Shown here: positions 9,963 through 21,391 of the stretch, one piece after another | Layout of the letters: each line of letters starts with the position of its first letter | Numbering within the stretch: position 1 is the stretch's first letter | DNA from: Colwellia sp. PAMC 21821 | GTDB taxonomy: Bacteria; Pseudomonadota; Gammaproteobacteria; Enterobacterales; Alteromonadaceae | Length of the DNA: 64,000 nucleotides | Direction of reading: 5' to 3' | NCBI RefSeq assembly: GCF_002077175.1 | Contig: NZ_CP014943.1 | Location: 3,534,001 to 3,598,000, forward strand | Made by a program: the position numbers and the translations under genes | Notes under the pieces: generated by a model | The model's database searches: none | What the model was told of the DNA's origin: nothing | Seen by the model: the letters and a program-made list of their open reading frames with translations, nothing else

Positions 9963-10718
9963 TTATGAACGGTCAACAAATTCATCACGATAATTATCTA
10001 CCCATAGTGCTGTAGCACCACATATCGCCACGGGCATTACAACCAAATTTACTAATGGGATCATTGAAAATACTGCCGTAGTGATACCAAAACTATAACT
10101 TAACCCTTGGCGTTGCTTTAATGTTCTGCGCATACGCGTAAAACTAATTTTGTGATTATCAAACGGATAATCTATATATTGTACGGCCATCATCCAGGCA
10201 AGAAATAAAAACCACAGTACTTGGCCAACAATCGGTAATAACCAATAAAGTAAAAAGAAGCCAGCAGCACGCGGTAAATAATAACCTAGTTTACTTACCT
10301 CTCGACTTAGCGTTCGAGGAATATCTTTAACCACATCCAAAGCACCACCGTCATGCAAGGGTTGATCTGTCAATAATGCCTCCACTTTTTCTGAGAGTAA
10401 ACCATTAAATGGTGCGGCCAACCAATTGGCTACTGAGCTGAAAATAAATGAAAAAATAATCAATACAAACAAAATAGCTAACGGCCAAATAAAACTACTT
10501 AGCCAAGAAAACGAATCACCAAGCCAATCTTCTAAGCTCAACATATAACTTTCTAGCTGCAAAAACATATAATAAAAAGCATAACTAAACAGTACTAAGT
10601 TTACTGATAACGGAATAAATACAAAGCGTCGAATTCCTGGGGTTCGGATCAACTCAAAGCCTTTGATAAAGTATCCGGCACCGCCGTTTGCTAATGGGGG
10701 TTTGTTATTATTGCTCAT
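9963..10718 (-). CDS. cysZ: CysZ sulfate transport protein
   Basis: 251 residues with membrane segments around residues 28-50, 68-100 and 148-180 and near the C-terminus, and the conserved segment NWLAAPFNGLLSEKVEALL typical of CysZ (formerly DUF540, EI24 family). It mediates sulfate uptake for cysteine synthesis in the inner membrane. It is divergent from smc; in E. coli cysZ likewise sits beside zipA and ligA. Confidence 0.93.
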   Translation of the reverse strand: MSNNNKPPLANGGAGYFIKGFELIRTPGIRRFVFIPLSVNLVLFSYAFYYMFLQLESYMLSLEDWLGDSFSWLSSFIWPLAILFVLIIFSFIFSSVANWLAAPFNGLLSEKVEALLTDQPLHDGGALDVVKDIPRTLSREVSKLGYYLPRAAGFFLLYWLLPIVGQVLWFLFLAWMMAVQYIDYPFDNHKISFTRMRRTLKQRQGLSYSFGITTAVFSMIPLVNLVVMPVAICGATALWVDNYRDEFVDRS

Positions 10719-10912
10719 TGTTGTTTTATTAACCTAACTAGTTGATATTCATAGCCCGATTATAGGATCCTTAGTATGAGATGAACAGTATTGTGATGTT
10801 ACAAATTACATCAATCTCTGTTACAGTGGCGGCAGTTACTGATGTTTAATGTTAATTCTATTGTCTTACAAAACTTTAGCCAATAGATACTTTGATTAGG
10901 TTTTTCGATTTA

Positions 10913-13900
10913 ATGCGACTCAAGCATATAAAATTGGCAGGTTTTAAATCCTTTGTCGATCCCACCAAAGTCCCCTTTGAACAACAAATGACCGCTATTG
11001 TTGGGCCAAATGGCTGTGGAAAATCGAATATTATTGACGCTGTACGTTGGGTATTAGGCGAAAGCTCTGCGAAAAATTTACGCGGCGAAGCCATGACTGA
11101 TGTTATTTTTAATGGAGCTGCCAGTCGAAAACCTATTGGTCAAGCCAGTGTCGAGCTAGTGTTTGATAATACCCAAGGCCGTATTCAAGGCAACATGGCT
11201 GATCGTACTGAAGTTTCTGTGCGTCGGGTAGTGAATCGTGAAAGCATTAATACTTACTTTTTAAATGGCACAAAATGTCGACGACGAGATATTACCGATA
11301 TTTTTCTTGGCACCGGTTTAGGGCCTCGCAGTTACGCTATTATTGAACAAGGTACTATTTCTCGCTTAATCGAATCTAAACCACAAGAATTACGCGTATT
11401 TATTGAAGAAGCCGCTGGCATTTCAAAATATAAAGAACGCCGCAAAGAAACCGAAACCAGAATACGCCATACCAGAGAAAACCTAGCACGACTCAATGAT
11501 ATTCGCCTTGAGCTTGATGTTCAAATTGATAAACTGCATCAACAAGCACAAGCGGCTAAACGCTTTCGTACTTTAAAACAACAAGAACGTAAATATAAAG
11601 CCGAGCTGGCAGTCTTACGCTGGCAAAAATTTGATCAACAACGTGAACTGCATCAAACGCGCATCGTAGCGTTGGAAAATAAAGTAGCAAGCCAAAATAC
11701 CGAGCTTAGTCAAAACGATTTAGTGATCATCGAATTAAAAGCGACCATGAACGGCTGTAATGATAATAATCAAACATTGCATCAGCAAAAACTCAATGTA
11801 ACGCAAGATATTGCTCGCGCTGAACAGCAAGTTAAATACTTAAAAGAACAATCAGAAAAAACTCAAACCGATAATGAGTTAACTCAGCAACAATTACTGA
11901 ATGCACAACAGTTAATTTTAGCTGAGCAAGCACAATTAAAATTATGTATCACCCAGTTAAATGAACAACAACCTGAGTTGCAGAGCATCGAGACTGCGCT
12001 GGAAGCATGTCAGACTGAACTCTCGCAACAACAAGAACAACAGAAGAAATTGCAAAGCCAATGGCAGCAACAACAGCAAAAACGTAATGCTAATGAACAG
12101 CAAAAATTAACTTTGCATGCCAACATTACTCAACAAAAAACAATTATTGAACAAGTTGACCAGCAAGTAATTAAGTTACATGAGCAAATAACCTCGCATT
12201 CTTTATTAGACACTGTAGAAAATGTAGACGAGCAGTATCAGCTACAAAAAAACATCACTTTAGCAGCGTTAACAGAGCTGAAAAAGCAACATAGCGAGTT
12301 GGCGACTAAAGAGCTAAACCTGCAACAAGCGTCTCAGCAGTTAAGTCAACAATTGGCTGTAGCTGCAGGTCAGCATGCGGTTAAAAATCAAGTCATTGAA
12401 GGATTACAGTTAAAGCTTGCAGATAAATCGCCTTGGAGTGAAAAACAAGCCGCATGGTTTAACAAGCAAAGCATGACCGATTTTGTCTCGTTACAAAGTC
12501 AGCTAAACGTTGCCAAAGGTTGGGAACAGGCGACAGAAGTGGTCCTATCTCATTGGTTGGCGGGCCATCTTGTAAATACATTACCTAACGCCGATGATAA
12601 CGGAAACTTAAACGTCGACAACTTATGTTTTGTTTATCAGAATATAGCTGAGAGTATAGAACAAAACGTTGAGCAAAATTTCGATGACATAAGTAAAAGT
12701 ATTGTAGCTGTACAAGCCAACACATTAGCAAGTAAAGTGAGCGGCGTCAGCGCATTAACTGATTACTTTAATGCTATTTTTTTAGCTGATACTTACCTCG
12801 AAGCTCAGCAAAAGTTATTGGGCCTAGCAAAACATGAAAGTGTTATTTGTCCCGACGGCACATGGCTACAACACCATATGTTGACCAAAGGCAAACTTGA
12901 ACAAGGCTATGACTATATTAGTTTACAGCGTCAGCTTGAAAACGAACAAATATCAGTTCAGCAAATACTTAAAAGCCAAGAAAATATTGAGCAGCAGCAG
13001 ACTCAAACTTTCGAGCAGCTAGCATTATTAACCAATGACAAAAATGTGAATAGCGAAAGTATCACGTTACAGCAAACTAAACTTAACGAGATCGATAATG
13101 TCATTTCATTAAAAGCTCAGGTAAGTCAACAACAACAAAGTCAGCAAAAAAAATTAACAGAACAAGTTGAAGAGTTGCACAAAAGTGAACTTGTCGCTCA
13201 GCAAAAACTAGCAGATTTTCAAGCGCAGTTAGCGCAAATATCTGATGACTCTGAATATGACGTAGACGGCTTTTCTCAGCAACAAGCGTTGTTGCAACAA
13301 ACGATAGAATTAATACAAACACGCAGTCAGGCATTACATCAAAATCGTCATCAGATGAGTTTAGTGGTTGAACAGCTTAAAAGTCAGCGTATGCAACGTG
13401 AGCAAAGTATTCGGTCAAATCAAGAAAATGTTAACTTATTGACCCAAAGGCTAACCAGTAATAGCCAAGTTTTTACAGACAATAGTCAGCCAATACAAAA
13501 GTTTGAGCAGCAGTTACCACAATGGCTAGATAACCTAACGGCAATTAATGAAAAGCTGCAATTTAATCAGAAAACTTTAAATGACAGCCAAACACGTTTA
13601 GCCGAGCTGGAAATACAACAAAAAACCAGCCAAAATAAAGTCAGTGGCTTTAATGAACAACTAGCACGATTACAATTAGACAGCGAAGGGTTCAAGTTAA
13701 GAGCAGAAAGCGCCATAGAGGTATTGTCTGAACTACAACAAAATATCGATAAAGTAGTGGAGACCATGCCAGAAAACGCAAAAGAATCGCTCTGGCAAGC
13801 GCATTTAATTAAGTTGGCTAAAGACATACAAATGTTAGGCGCGATAAATTTAGCGGCAATTGAAGAGTACGAAACTCAGTTTGAGCGTAAAAGTTATCTT

Positions 13901-14449
13901 GACCAACAAGATCAAGACCTTAATAATGCAATATCTACGTTAGAAGCGGCAATTGCAAAAATAGACAAAGAAAGCCGTCATAAGTTTAAACTAACCTTTG
14001 ATCAGGTTAATAAAGACCTACAGGTGCTATTTCCTAAGGTCTTTGGTGGTGGTCAAGCTTACTTAACGTTGACCGGTGAAGACCTACTAGATACAGGGGT
14101 TACCATCATGGCTAGACCGCCAGGTAAAAAAAATAGCACAATTCATCTATTATCTGGTGGAGAAAAAGCGCTGACCGCATTATCATTAGTGTTCGCGATT
14201 TTTCGATTGAATCCTGCTCCATTTTGTTTACTTGATGAAGTGGATGCACCTTTAGATGATGCAAATGTCAGTCGTTTTTGTAATCTAGTGCGAGAAATGT
14301 CGCAAACAGTGCAATTTATATATATAAGTCATAATAAAATAGCTATGGAGATGGCGTCACATTTAACCGGAGTTACCATGTTTGAACCAGGTGTTTCACG
14401 TATGGTAGCGGTTGATATAGACGAAGCAATCGCCATGGCAGAAGTATAA
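10913..14449 (+). CDS. smc: Chromosome partition protein Smc
   Basis: 1178 residues, full Smc length. Walker A GPNGCGKSN is at residues 31-39; glutamine-rich coiled coils of about 300 residues flank a hinge near residues 500-650; the C-terminal head has the signature LLSGGEKALTALSL and Walker B CLLDEVDAPLDD. Smc with ScpAB condenses and segregates DNA. The ATG at 10913 starts the classic MRLKHIKLAGFKSF; an in-frame TTG at 10892 would only add seven residues. It lies 14 bases before zipA and is probably co-transcribed with it. Confidence 0.97.
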   Translation: MRLKHIKLAGFKSFVDPTKVPFEQQMTAIVGPNGCGKSNIIDAVRWVLGESSAKNLRGEAMTDVIFNGAASRKPIGQASVELVFDNTQGRIQGNMADRTEVSVRRVVNRESINTYFLNGTKCRRRDITDIFLGTGLGPRSYAIIEQGTISRLIESKPQELRVFIEEAAGISKYKERRKETETRIRHTRENLARLNDIRLELDVQIDKLHQQAQAAKRFRTLKQQERKYKAELAVLRWQKFDQQRELHQTRIVALENKVASQNTELSQNDLVIIELKATMNGCNDNNQTLHQQKLNVTQDIARAEQQVKYLKEQSEKTQTDNELTQQQLLNAQQLILAEQAQLKLCITQLNEQQPELQSIETALEACQTELSQQQEQQKKLQSQWQQQQQKRNANEQQKLTLHANITQQKTIIEQVDQQVIKLHEQITSHSLLDTVENVDEQYQLQKNITLAALTELKKQHSELATKELNLQQASQQLSQQLAVAAGQHAVKNQVIEGLQLKLADKSPWSEKQAAWFNKQSMTDFVSLQSQLNVAKGWEQATEVVLSHWLAGHLVNTLPNADDNGNLNVDNLCFVYQNIAESIEQNVEQNFDDISKSIVAVQANTLASKVSGVSALTDYFNAIFLADTYLEAQQKLLGLAKHESVICPDGTWLQHHMLTKGKLEQGYDYISLQRQLENEQISVQQILKSQENIEQQQTQTFEQLALLTNDKNVNSESITLQQTKLNEIDNVISLKAQVSQQQQSQQKKLTEQVEELHKSELVAQQKLADFQAQLAQISDDSEYDVDGFSQQQALLQQTIELIQTRSQALHQNRHQMSLVVEQLKSQRMQREQSIRSNQENVNLLTQRLTSNSQVFTDNSQPIQKFEQQLPQWLDNLTAINEKLQFNQKTLNDSQTRLAELEIQQKTSQNKVSGFNEQLARLQLDSEGFKLRAESAIEVLSELQQNIDKVVETMPENAKESLWQAHLIKLAKDIQMLGAINLAAIEEYETQFERKSYLDQQDQDLNNAISTLEAAIAKIDKESRHKFKLTFDQVNKDLQVLFPKVFGGGQAYLTLTGEDLLDTGVTIMARPPGKKNSTIHLLSGGEKALTALSLVFAIFRLNPAPFCLLDEVDAPLDDANVSRFCNLVREMSQTVQFIYISHNKIAMEMASHLTGVTMFEPGVSRMVAVDIDEAIAMAEV

Positions 14450-14463
14450 GAATAGGCTAGGTA

Positions 14464-15591
14464 ATGGAAGATAATTTCAGAAATACATTAATTATTATCA
14501 GTGCTCTCGTAATAGCAGCCATTTTCATTCATGGTTATTGGACTATTAGAAAACATAAAAACCCGTATAAATTAAAGACTAAAGTTGAACCTGTAGCGCC
14601 ACAGTCACGTGGTTTTGATGGTTCAGGATTTGATCAGGATGGCGTAAGTAAACCTAAGGTTGTTGGCGCTAAAACCCAACGCGATGATATTTCTGTAAAG
14701 TCTCATCTTGTTGAAGGCAGTACAAATTTTCATAGTGATGAACCTATGCCGTCTGAAGTTCCTCCTGGGGCGTTTGAAATTAAACCTCAAGGACATCGTG
14801 ACGATTTTGGTGTACTACTTAATGATACCGAGGCAGTACCTGAGCATTTAAAACAACAAGCTTTGTCGGACGCACCGGATTATGAAGGTGACTTTTTCCC
14901 TGAACCTGAAGATACCCGTTCGGTGGCAGATGAAGTTGTTATTAAAAAGCCAATATATTCTGAACCTGTATATCAGCAACCCGTGACGCAGGCAAAACCC
15001 GAAGTTTTAGTGAATAAACCTATTGCGCGTAAAAAAGAGGTGCATGCACCTAAAGTTAAACGTAATCAAATGGAAATAAACTTTGGTGATGAAGCCGTAA
15101 AGGATATGCCTAGTATGTCGGCCACGCAGGAAAATAAAAAACCTGCAGCTGTCGAGGTGGAGCCACAAGTTATTGTACTTTCGGTTGTTATGCCACAAGG
15201 ACTTTCTATGTCAGGTGCTGCATTATTGCCAACATTGCTGACTTTAGGGATGAAATACGGCGAAATGAATATATTTCATCGTCACCAAGATAATGCGGGT
15301 AATGGAAAAGTGACCTTCAGCCTTGCTAATATGATGAACCCGGGTACATTTGACCTTGATGATATCGAAAATTTTAGCACACAAGGTATTACGCTTTTTA
15401 TGACTTTACCTAATCCTGGTGATGCTTTTGAAGTGTTTGAGCAAATGTTAAATGCTGCTAAACAACTTGCCGTCGAATTTCGCGGACAATTATTGGATCA
15501 CAAACGCAGCGTGATGACCAAGCAAACTGAGCAGCATTATATCGGCCTTATTCGCGAATTTGAACGCAAGAGTCGTATCGGCTCACTGTAA
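14464..15591 (+). CDS. zipA: Cell division protein ZipA
   Basis: 375 residues: one N-terminal transmembrane helix (about residues 8-26), a charged, proline-rich linker (about 30-230), and a C-terminal FtsZ-binding domain (about 235-365, with MSGAALLPTLLTLGMKYGEMNIFHRH and NMMNPGTFDLDD). It tethers FtsZ to the inner membrane at the division site. It follows smc closely and precedes ligA, the conserved gammaproteobacterial order. A hairpin lies in the 92-base gap before ligA. Confidence 0.96.
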   Translation: MEDNFRNTLIIISALVIAAIFIHGYWTIRKHKNPYKLKTKVEPVAPQSRGFDGSGFDQDGVSKPKVVGAKTQRDDISVKSHLVEGSTNFHSDEPMPSEVPPGAFEIKPQGHRDDFGVLLNDTEAVPEHLKQQALSDAPDYEGDFFPEPEDTRSVADEVVIKKPIYSEPVYQQPVTQAKPEVLVNKPIARKKEVHAPKVKRNQMEINFGDEAVKDMPSMSATQENKKPAAVEVEPQVIVLSVVMPQGLSMSGAALLPTLLTLGMKYGEMNIFHRHQDNAGNGKVTFSLANMMNPGTFDLDDIENFSTQGITLFMTLPNPGDAFEVFEQMLNAAKQLAVEFRGQLLDHKRSVMTKQTEQHYIGLIREFERKSRIGSL

Positions 15592-15615
15592 ATTTTCATC
15601 CCCGATAAACTTCAT

Positions 15616-15652
15616 CGTCAATAATGTGTAAAACTACAGCACATTATTGACG
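15616..15652 (+). promoter_or_regulatory. hairpin between zipA and ligA
   Basis: Perfect 13-base inverted repeat CGTCAATAATGTG (15616-15628) / CACATTATTGACG (15640-15652), 11-base loop, no T-run. It could be a processing or stabilising hairpin or a partial terminator between smc-zipA and ligA; the sequence alone does not decide. Confidence 0.6.
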
Positions 15653-15680
15653 GTAAACTACCCACTTTCTAAGTAAATAA

Positions 15681-17762
<2,082 letters not shown>

Positions 17763-17772
17763 TGCTCTGAAT

Positions 17773-17802
17773 TATACCAAGTTAATTAATCAACTTGGTA
17801 TA
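17773..17802. repeat. minimal palindromic form of the dispersed repeat
   Basis: Only the two termini remain: TATACCAAGTT (17773-17783) and AACTTGGTATA (17792-17802) around eight bases. It lies between convergent ligA and the 17812 gene, where it may also act as a weak terminator. Confidence 0.75.
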
Positions 17803-17811
17803 ACTTAATCG

Positions 17812-18180
17812 TTACATAGCTAAGCGCACAAAGGCATATATAAACAATACTATTGGCAAAGGCAGTAATATCGTAAAGAGTATTGTTTCACACCATTCAA
17901 TGGTCCTATAGAACTTGAACCAAGCGATATTTTCTTCTCGCGTTGACGGCAGTACTTGAAAGAAAAACATAAACGCAGCAACCACTAAGCTTTCAATAGC
18001 AATAAATAAGATCAGTATCGCTATCCAAACCAACACGCTAGGGGTTTTTAGTTGAATTTGAGCCTGTAAGCCTATAAAAAGCACAAAGAAGAATATACTC
18101 CACGCTAAAAGTTGCCATTTAAAGCGGGCGAATGTAATCGCAATATAATTAAAAAGTTCTGGACTGATTGAAGATAGCAT
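17812..18180 (-). CDS. hypothetical inner-membrane protein
   Basis: 122 residues with three membrane-length hydrophobic segments (about 22-40, 48-73 and 96-120) and a short charged loop STREENIAWFKFYRTIEW between the second and third. No family was recognised. It stands alone, convergent with ligA. Confidence 0.65.
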   Translation of the reverse strand: MLSSISPELFNYIAITFARFKWQLLAWSIFFFVLFIGLQAQIQLKTPSVLVWIAILILFIAIESLVVAAFMFFFQVLPSTREENIAWFKFYRTIEWCETILFTILLPLPIVLFIYAFVRLAM

Positions 18181-18577
18181 TAAGTGAAAAGTAACTCCTG
18201 CTGGTTGTTGGTATAGTAAATAAGAAATAATTTGATAAAAACGCGTGGGTGAATGCTATGTGTTAAATGCGGTATAACGTCAAATATCAACCATGCTCAA
18301 GTATATCGATTAACGCGATAAAATGTCAGTGATAGTAATACAGTTCACAATAAAATTTACGTTAGTTGTATTCGGTGGTGTAAAATTTTTCCGGCATACT
18401 AGCGACTTAGTCAAGCAGACAATAGACAATACCAAGTTGATTACTTAGCAGCTCATTTTTAATGGTTAAAATGTATAACGCTGTAATTATCCATTTTTCC
18501 TCATGAAAAAGTAGATCACTTAATTAATTAAATTGGTATAACATTAATTTGGGTACAACTCGACACTAGGTAATAGC
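18181..18577. other. intergenic region with a deleted repeat copy
   Basis: 397 bases between divergent genes, holding promoters for both sides and a 112-base repeat copy at 18429-18540. No other feature was recognised. Confidence 0.5.
18429..18540. repeat. family A dispersed repeat with internal deletion
   Basis: Both ends match the 162-base copies, but about 50 bases covering the inner hairpin are missing; the left part joins directly to ATTATCCATTTTTCCTCATG. It lies just upstream of the exported HxT protein gene. Confidence 0.85.
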
Positions 18578-19318
18578 ATGAATATTAATATAAAGTGTAC
18601 AGCCATTGTTTTTCTCAGTATTGCTAGCCATATAGCTACGGCGACAACATTGGATGTGCATACAAACAGCCAACAAGATAAATCTACCCTCATAGCAGGG
18701 TATCAACAGACTTTAATTGCTGATAATGAAATTGCTGATAGTGGAATGGCTAAAAATACTAATAATAAAGAAAAACATATACCACTAACAACACAACAAA
18801 AAGCGACACCTTTGGCGAGAGTGTTAGCGCAATCGGATAATAAATTATCAGAAAGCCCTTTTAACGAAGATAGAACATTGAATTTAGAGATTAGCGAGCT
18901 TAGAGATAACAGTGGTTTAGTTTATTTAGGCGGTAAAGTTTCTGCTGCCGAGCTTAGTGGTTATTTAGATCAGTTAAAAAATGAATTAGGTGAAGAGCAG
19001 TATGCTATTTATCGTCAGCATCAAGCGGCGCGTGATCAGCAAACCTTCCACGTTACCTTAGTAAATCCATATGAATATCAAACCATTAATAAAAATAGTG
19101 TAAAGTCGAATACACAATTTCGTGTGATTTTACATGGTATAGGTCGTGTCGAAAATGACGATAAAAAAAGTTATTTTGTTGTTGCCTCTTCACCTGACGG
19201 CCAATTTATACGACAAAAATTACTGTTAAAAAATAAAGACTTTCATGTCACTTTAGGTTTTTTTCCTGATGACATTTATGGGGTAAGTAAGGGCCGTGAC
19301 ACGCTAATTAACAAATAA
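18578..19318 (+). CDS. exported protein with two HxT motifs, 2H phosphoesterase-like
   Basis: 246 residues with a signal peptide (about 1-22, ending ATA) and a low-complexity N-terminal third. The C-terminal half carries two HVTL motifs, H158-V-T160 and H223-V-T225, 65 residues apart, each inside a beta-strand-like context (QTFHVTLVNPYEY and DFHVTLGFFPDDIYGV). Paired H-x-T motifs are the active site of 2H phosphoesterases, which act on cyclic phosphates or 2'-5' links in nucleotides and RNA. Export would be unusual for that role. The assignment is motif-only. Two spondin-domain genes follow. Confidence 0.6.
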   Translation: MNINIKCTAIVFLSIASHIATATTLDVHTNSQQDKSTLIAGYQQTLIADNEIADSGMAKNTNNKEKHIPLTTQQKATPLARVLAQSDNKLSESPFNEDRTLNLEISELRDNSGLVYLGGKVSAAELSGYLDQLKNELGEEQYAIYRQHQAARDQQTFHVTLVNPYEYQTINKNSVKSNTQFRVILHGIGRVENDDKKSYFVVASSPDGQFIRQKLLLKNKDFHVTLGFFPDDIYGVSKGRDTLINK

Positions 19319-19433
19319 ATTTCATTACTTTTTATTTATAAAATTGTGATACATTTGTGATAACTCCGTGAAACTTTAGCCATGTTTGCTTTGCATACTA
19401 AGTGTGAAATCATTTAGTCATCAAGGGAAACTT

Positions 19434-20264
19434 ATGAAACTTATTAAAGCCGCATCGGCTATTGCACTAGCATGTTCAAGCTCAGTGCTAATGGCACAAA
19501 CCATTGAAATTCAAATTACCAACCTTACACATGCTCAACACTTTACGCCACGTTTAGTCATAGCACATGATAATACCGTTGACGCTTTTGAGCCCGGAGT
19601 TGAAGCAACCTCTGCTTTAGCGTGGCTTGCCGAAGCTGGGGTGATTGACGATGCTCAAAATGCAGCATCTTCTGGACAGAACTTTGAAGCACTTTTAGGT
19701 CCAACAGATACCGATAATACCTCAAATACCTGGCATCGTATTGATGGTTTAAGCGCACCATCAAGCACTGAAAACTATTCATTTGATACCATGGATAAAA
19801 CTCATCTTTCTATTTTAGCTATGCTAATTCCTACAAATGACGCTTTTGTTGGATTAGACAGTATTAAAATTCCCACTGCACCAGGCACATATACCTATAT
19901 GCTGAACGCCTATGATGCAGGTACAGAGCTAAATGATGAATTAAATAGCATGCGTACTGACATTGTAGAACAAGGTGGCACACCGCTTGGTGGTTATGGT
20001 GCTCCTGGGGTTGCGGGTGCAGGTGCATCTCCAGTGCCATTAGGTGTTGGCGGTATGGGTGTTGCGGCTAAAGTAGGTTTTGCTGAAGATGGCACGGCCA
20101 TTGGCGCAAACGAAGTGGTAGATGGCACAGACGGGCCAGTGCATATTCATAGAAATGTTTTAGGTGATACTAGCCTTACTGATGGCGCTAGTGATTTATT
20201 GTCGACTGAACATCGTTGGTTAAATCCTGTTGCGCGCGTAACTATTACTATCCCAGCACCTTAA
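19434..20264 (+). CDS. exported spondin-domain protein
   Basis: 276 residues with a signal peptide ending SSSVLMAQ, so periplasmic or secreted. The mature protein is a spondin_N-type domain: IEIQITNLTHAQHFTPRLVIAHD at the start, NDAFVGLDSI, YDAGTELNDELNS, VHIHRNVLGD and a closing HRWLNPVARVTITI. A glycine-rich loop lies around residues 180-205. In animals this domain is extracellular and adhesive; bacterial copies are uncharacterised. ATG 19434 follows AAGGGA. It lies 15 bases before a second spondin gene, so the two form an operon. Confidence 0.8.
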   Translation: MKLIKAASAIALACSSSVLMAQTIEIQITNLTHAQHFTPRLVIAHDNTVDAFEPGVEATSALAWLAEAGVIDDAQNAASSGQNFEALLGPTDTDNTSNTWHRIDGLSAPSSTENYSFDTMDKTHLSILAMLIPTNDAFVGLDSIKIPTAPGTYTYMLNAYDAGTELNDELNSMRTDIVEQGGTPLGGYGAPGVAGAGASPVPLGVGGMGVAAKVGFAEDGTAIGANEVVDGTDGPVHIHRNVLGDTSLTDGASDLLSTEHRWLNPVARVTITIPAP

Positions 20265-20279
20265 TTTAGGGAGAATATA

Positions 20280-21113
20280 ATGAATATGAACAAACTAAGT
20301 TTAGCTTTACTGCCACTTATAGCAGTACTAGCAACCGGTTGTGGTGGTGACGATGGCGACAACGGCGCTACAGGCCCGGCGGGTAGCGCAGGTGTTGACG
20401 GCTCAAATGGTAGCGATGGCACAAATGGCGCTGACGGTACCAATGGCAACCTTGCGGTTTACACTGTGCAGTTAACTAATTTAACTTATGGACAGCCATT
20501 TTCACCAGCAGCTGTAGTGTTACATGAACCAGGTTTCAACACTTTTATCGATGGTGAAGCGGCAAGTTTAGGTTTAGAGCAACTTGCTGAAGGTGGTGAC
20601 CCCACAGGACTGATGTCAGAAGCTTTAGCGGCAACCCAATATTTAGATGCTGTAACGACGGGCGGAGCAACACCGCCGAGAACTATGGGTACAATGTCGA
20701 CATTATTAGTACCACTTTTAGATATTGATAATTTACGCATGAGTTTTACTACCATGTTGGTCAATACTAATGATGCGTTTACCGGTCTTAATGCCGCTAA
20801 CATAAGTAACATGACGGTTGGCCAGTCAATGAGCTTTATGGCCCCAACTTGGGATGCAGGTACTGAGGCAAACACAGAAACTGCTTCTACAATGCCTGGC
20901 CCAGCAGCAGGTGCGGCAGGTGGTGGCGGGGCAAGTGCCGGTTTTGATGCCACACGTGATGATCTTTTTGATCTGGTTCACTTTCACCGAGGTGTTGTTA
21001 CCAACGCTAATGCGAGTGATGACAGTAAAGAAGGTTTAAGCACTTCAGTACTTACTGAAGCAGACCGTTGGGATAATCCAACAGCACGAATAGTGGTAAC
21101 TCGAACACGATAA
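20280..21113 (+). CDS. spondin-domain lipoprotein with a collagen-like stalk
   Basis: 277 residues. A lipoprotein signal ends at the lipobox LATGC (C21). About 34 residues of Gly-X-X follow (GDNGATGPAGSAGVDG and on), a collagen-like rod, then a spondin_N-type domain sharing landmarks with the upstream protein: VYTVQLTNLTYGQPFSPAAVVLHE, NTNDAFTGLNA, WDAGTEANTE, VHFHRGVV and RWDNPTARIVVT. This is a membrane-anchored domain on a stalk. ATG 20280 or 20286 both fit the GGGAG at about 20269. Probably in an operon with the preceding gene. Confidence 0.82.
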   Translation: MNMNKLSLALLPLIAVLATGCGGDDGDNGATGPAGSAGVDGSNGSDGTNGADGTNGNLAVYTVQLTNLTYGQPFSPAAVVLHEPGFNTFIDGEAASLGLEQLAEGGDPTGLMSEALAATQYLDAVTTGGATPPRTMGTMSTLLVPLLDIDNLRMSFTTMLVNTNDAFTGLNAANISNMTVGQSMSFMAPTWDAGTEANTETASTMPGPAAGAAGGGGASAGFDATRDDLFDLVHFHRGVVTNANASDDSKEGLSTSVLTEADRWDNPTARIVVTRTR

Positions 21114-21391
21114 AAAGCTGAGTGTTTAGCGAGATGTTGAACACTTATATTTATCACAAAGTCTACATTTAATTGCTTTTAGGATAAATAAGAGAGTAAT
21201 TAGCAAAACCACGAAAGTATTTCTGTGCTTACAAGTTCTTATCAACAGGGCACAGAAATTAATTGAGTTTATTACGCATAAACTATGCATAAATAAAGCA
21301 TAAAAAACTCATTTAAGTGATTTTCAAATTCTACTAAATCAACTCTGTGTCACGTTCTTGTCAAAAAAAGATAATAATAACGGAGCAGAGC

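Noticed and set aside
20340..20460. Phage tail-fibre-like collagen repeat
   Set aside because: The Gly-X-X stretch follows directly on a lipobox and precedes a spondin-type domain, and no phage genes are nearby.
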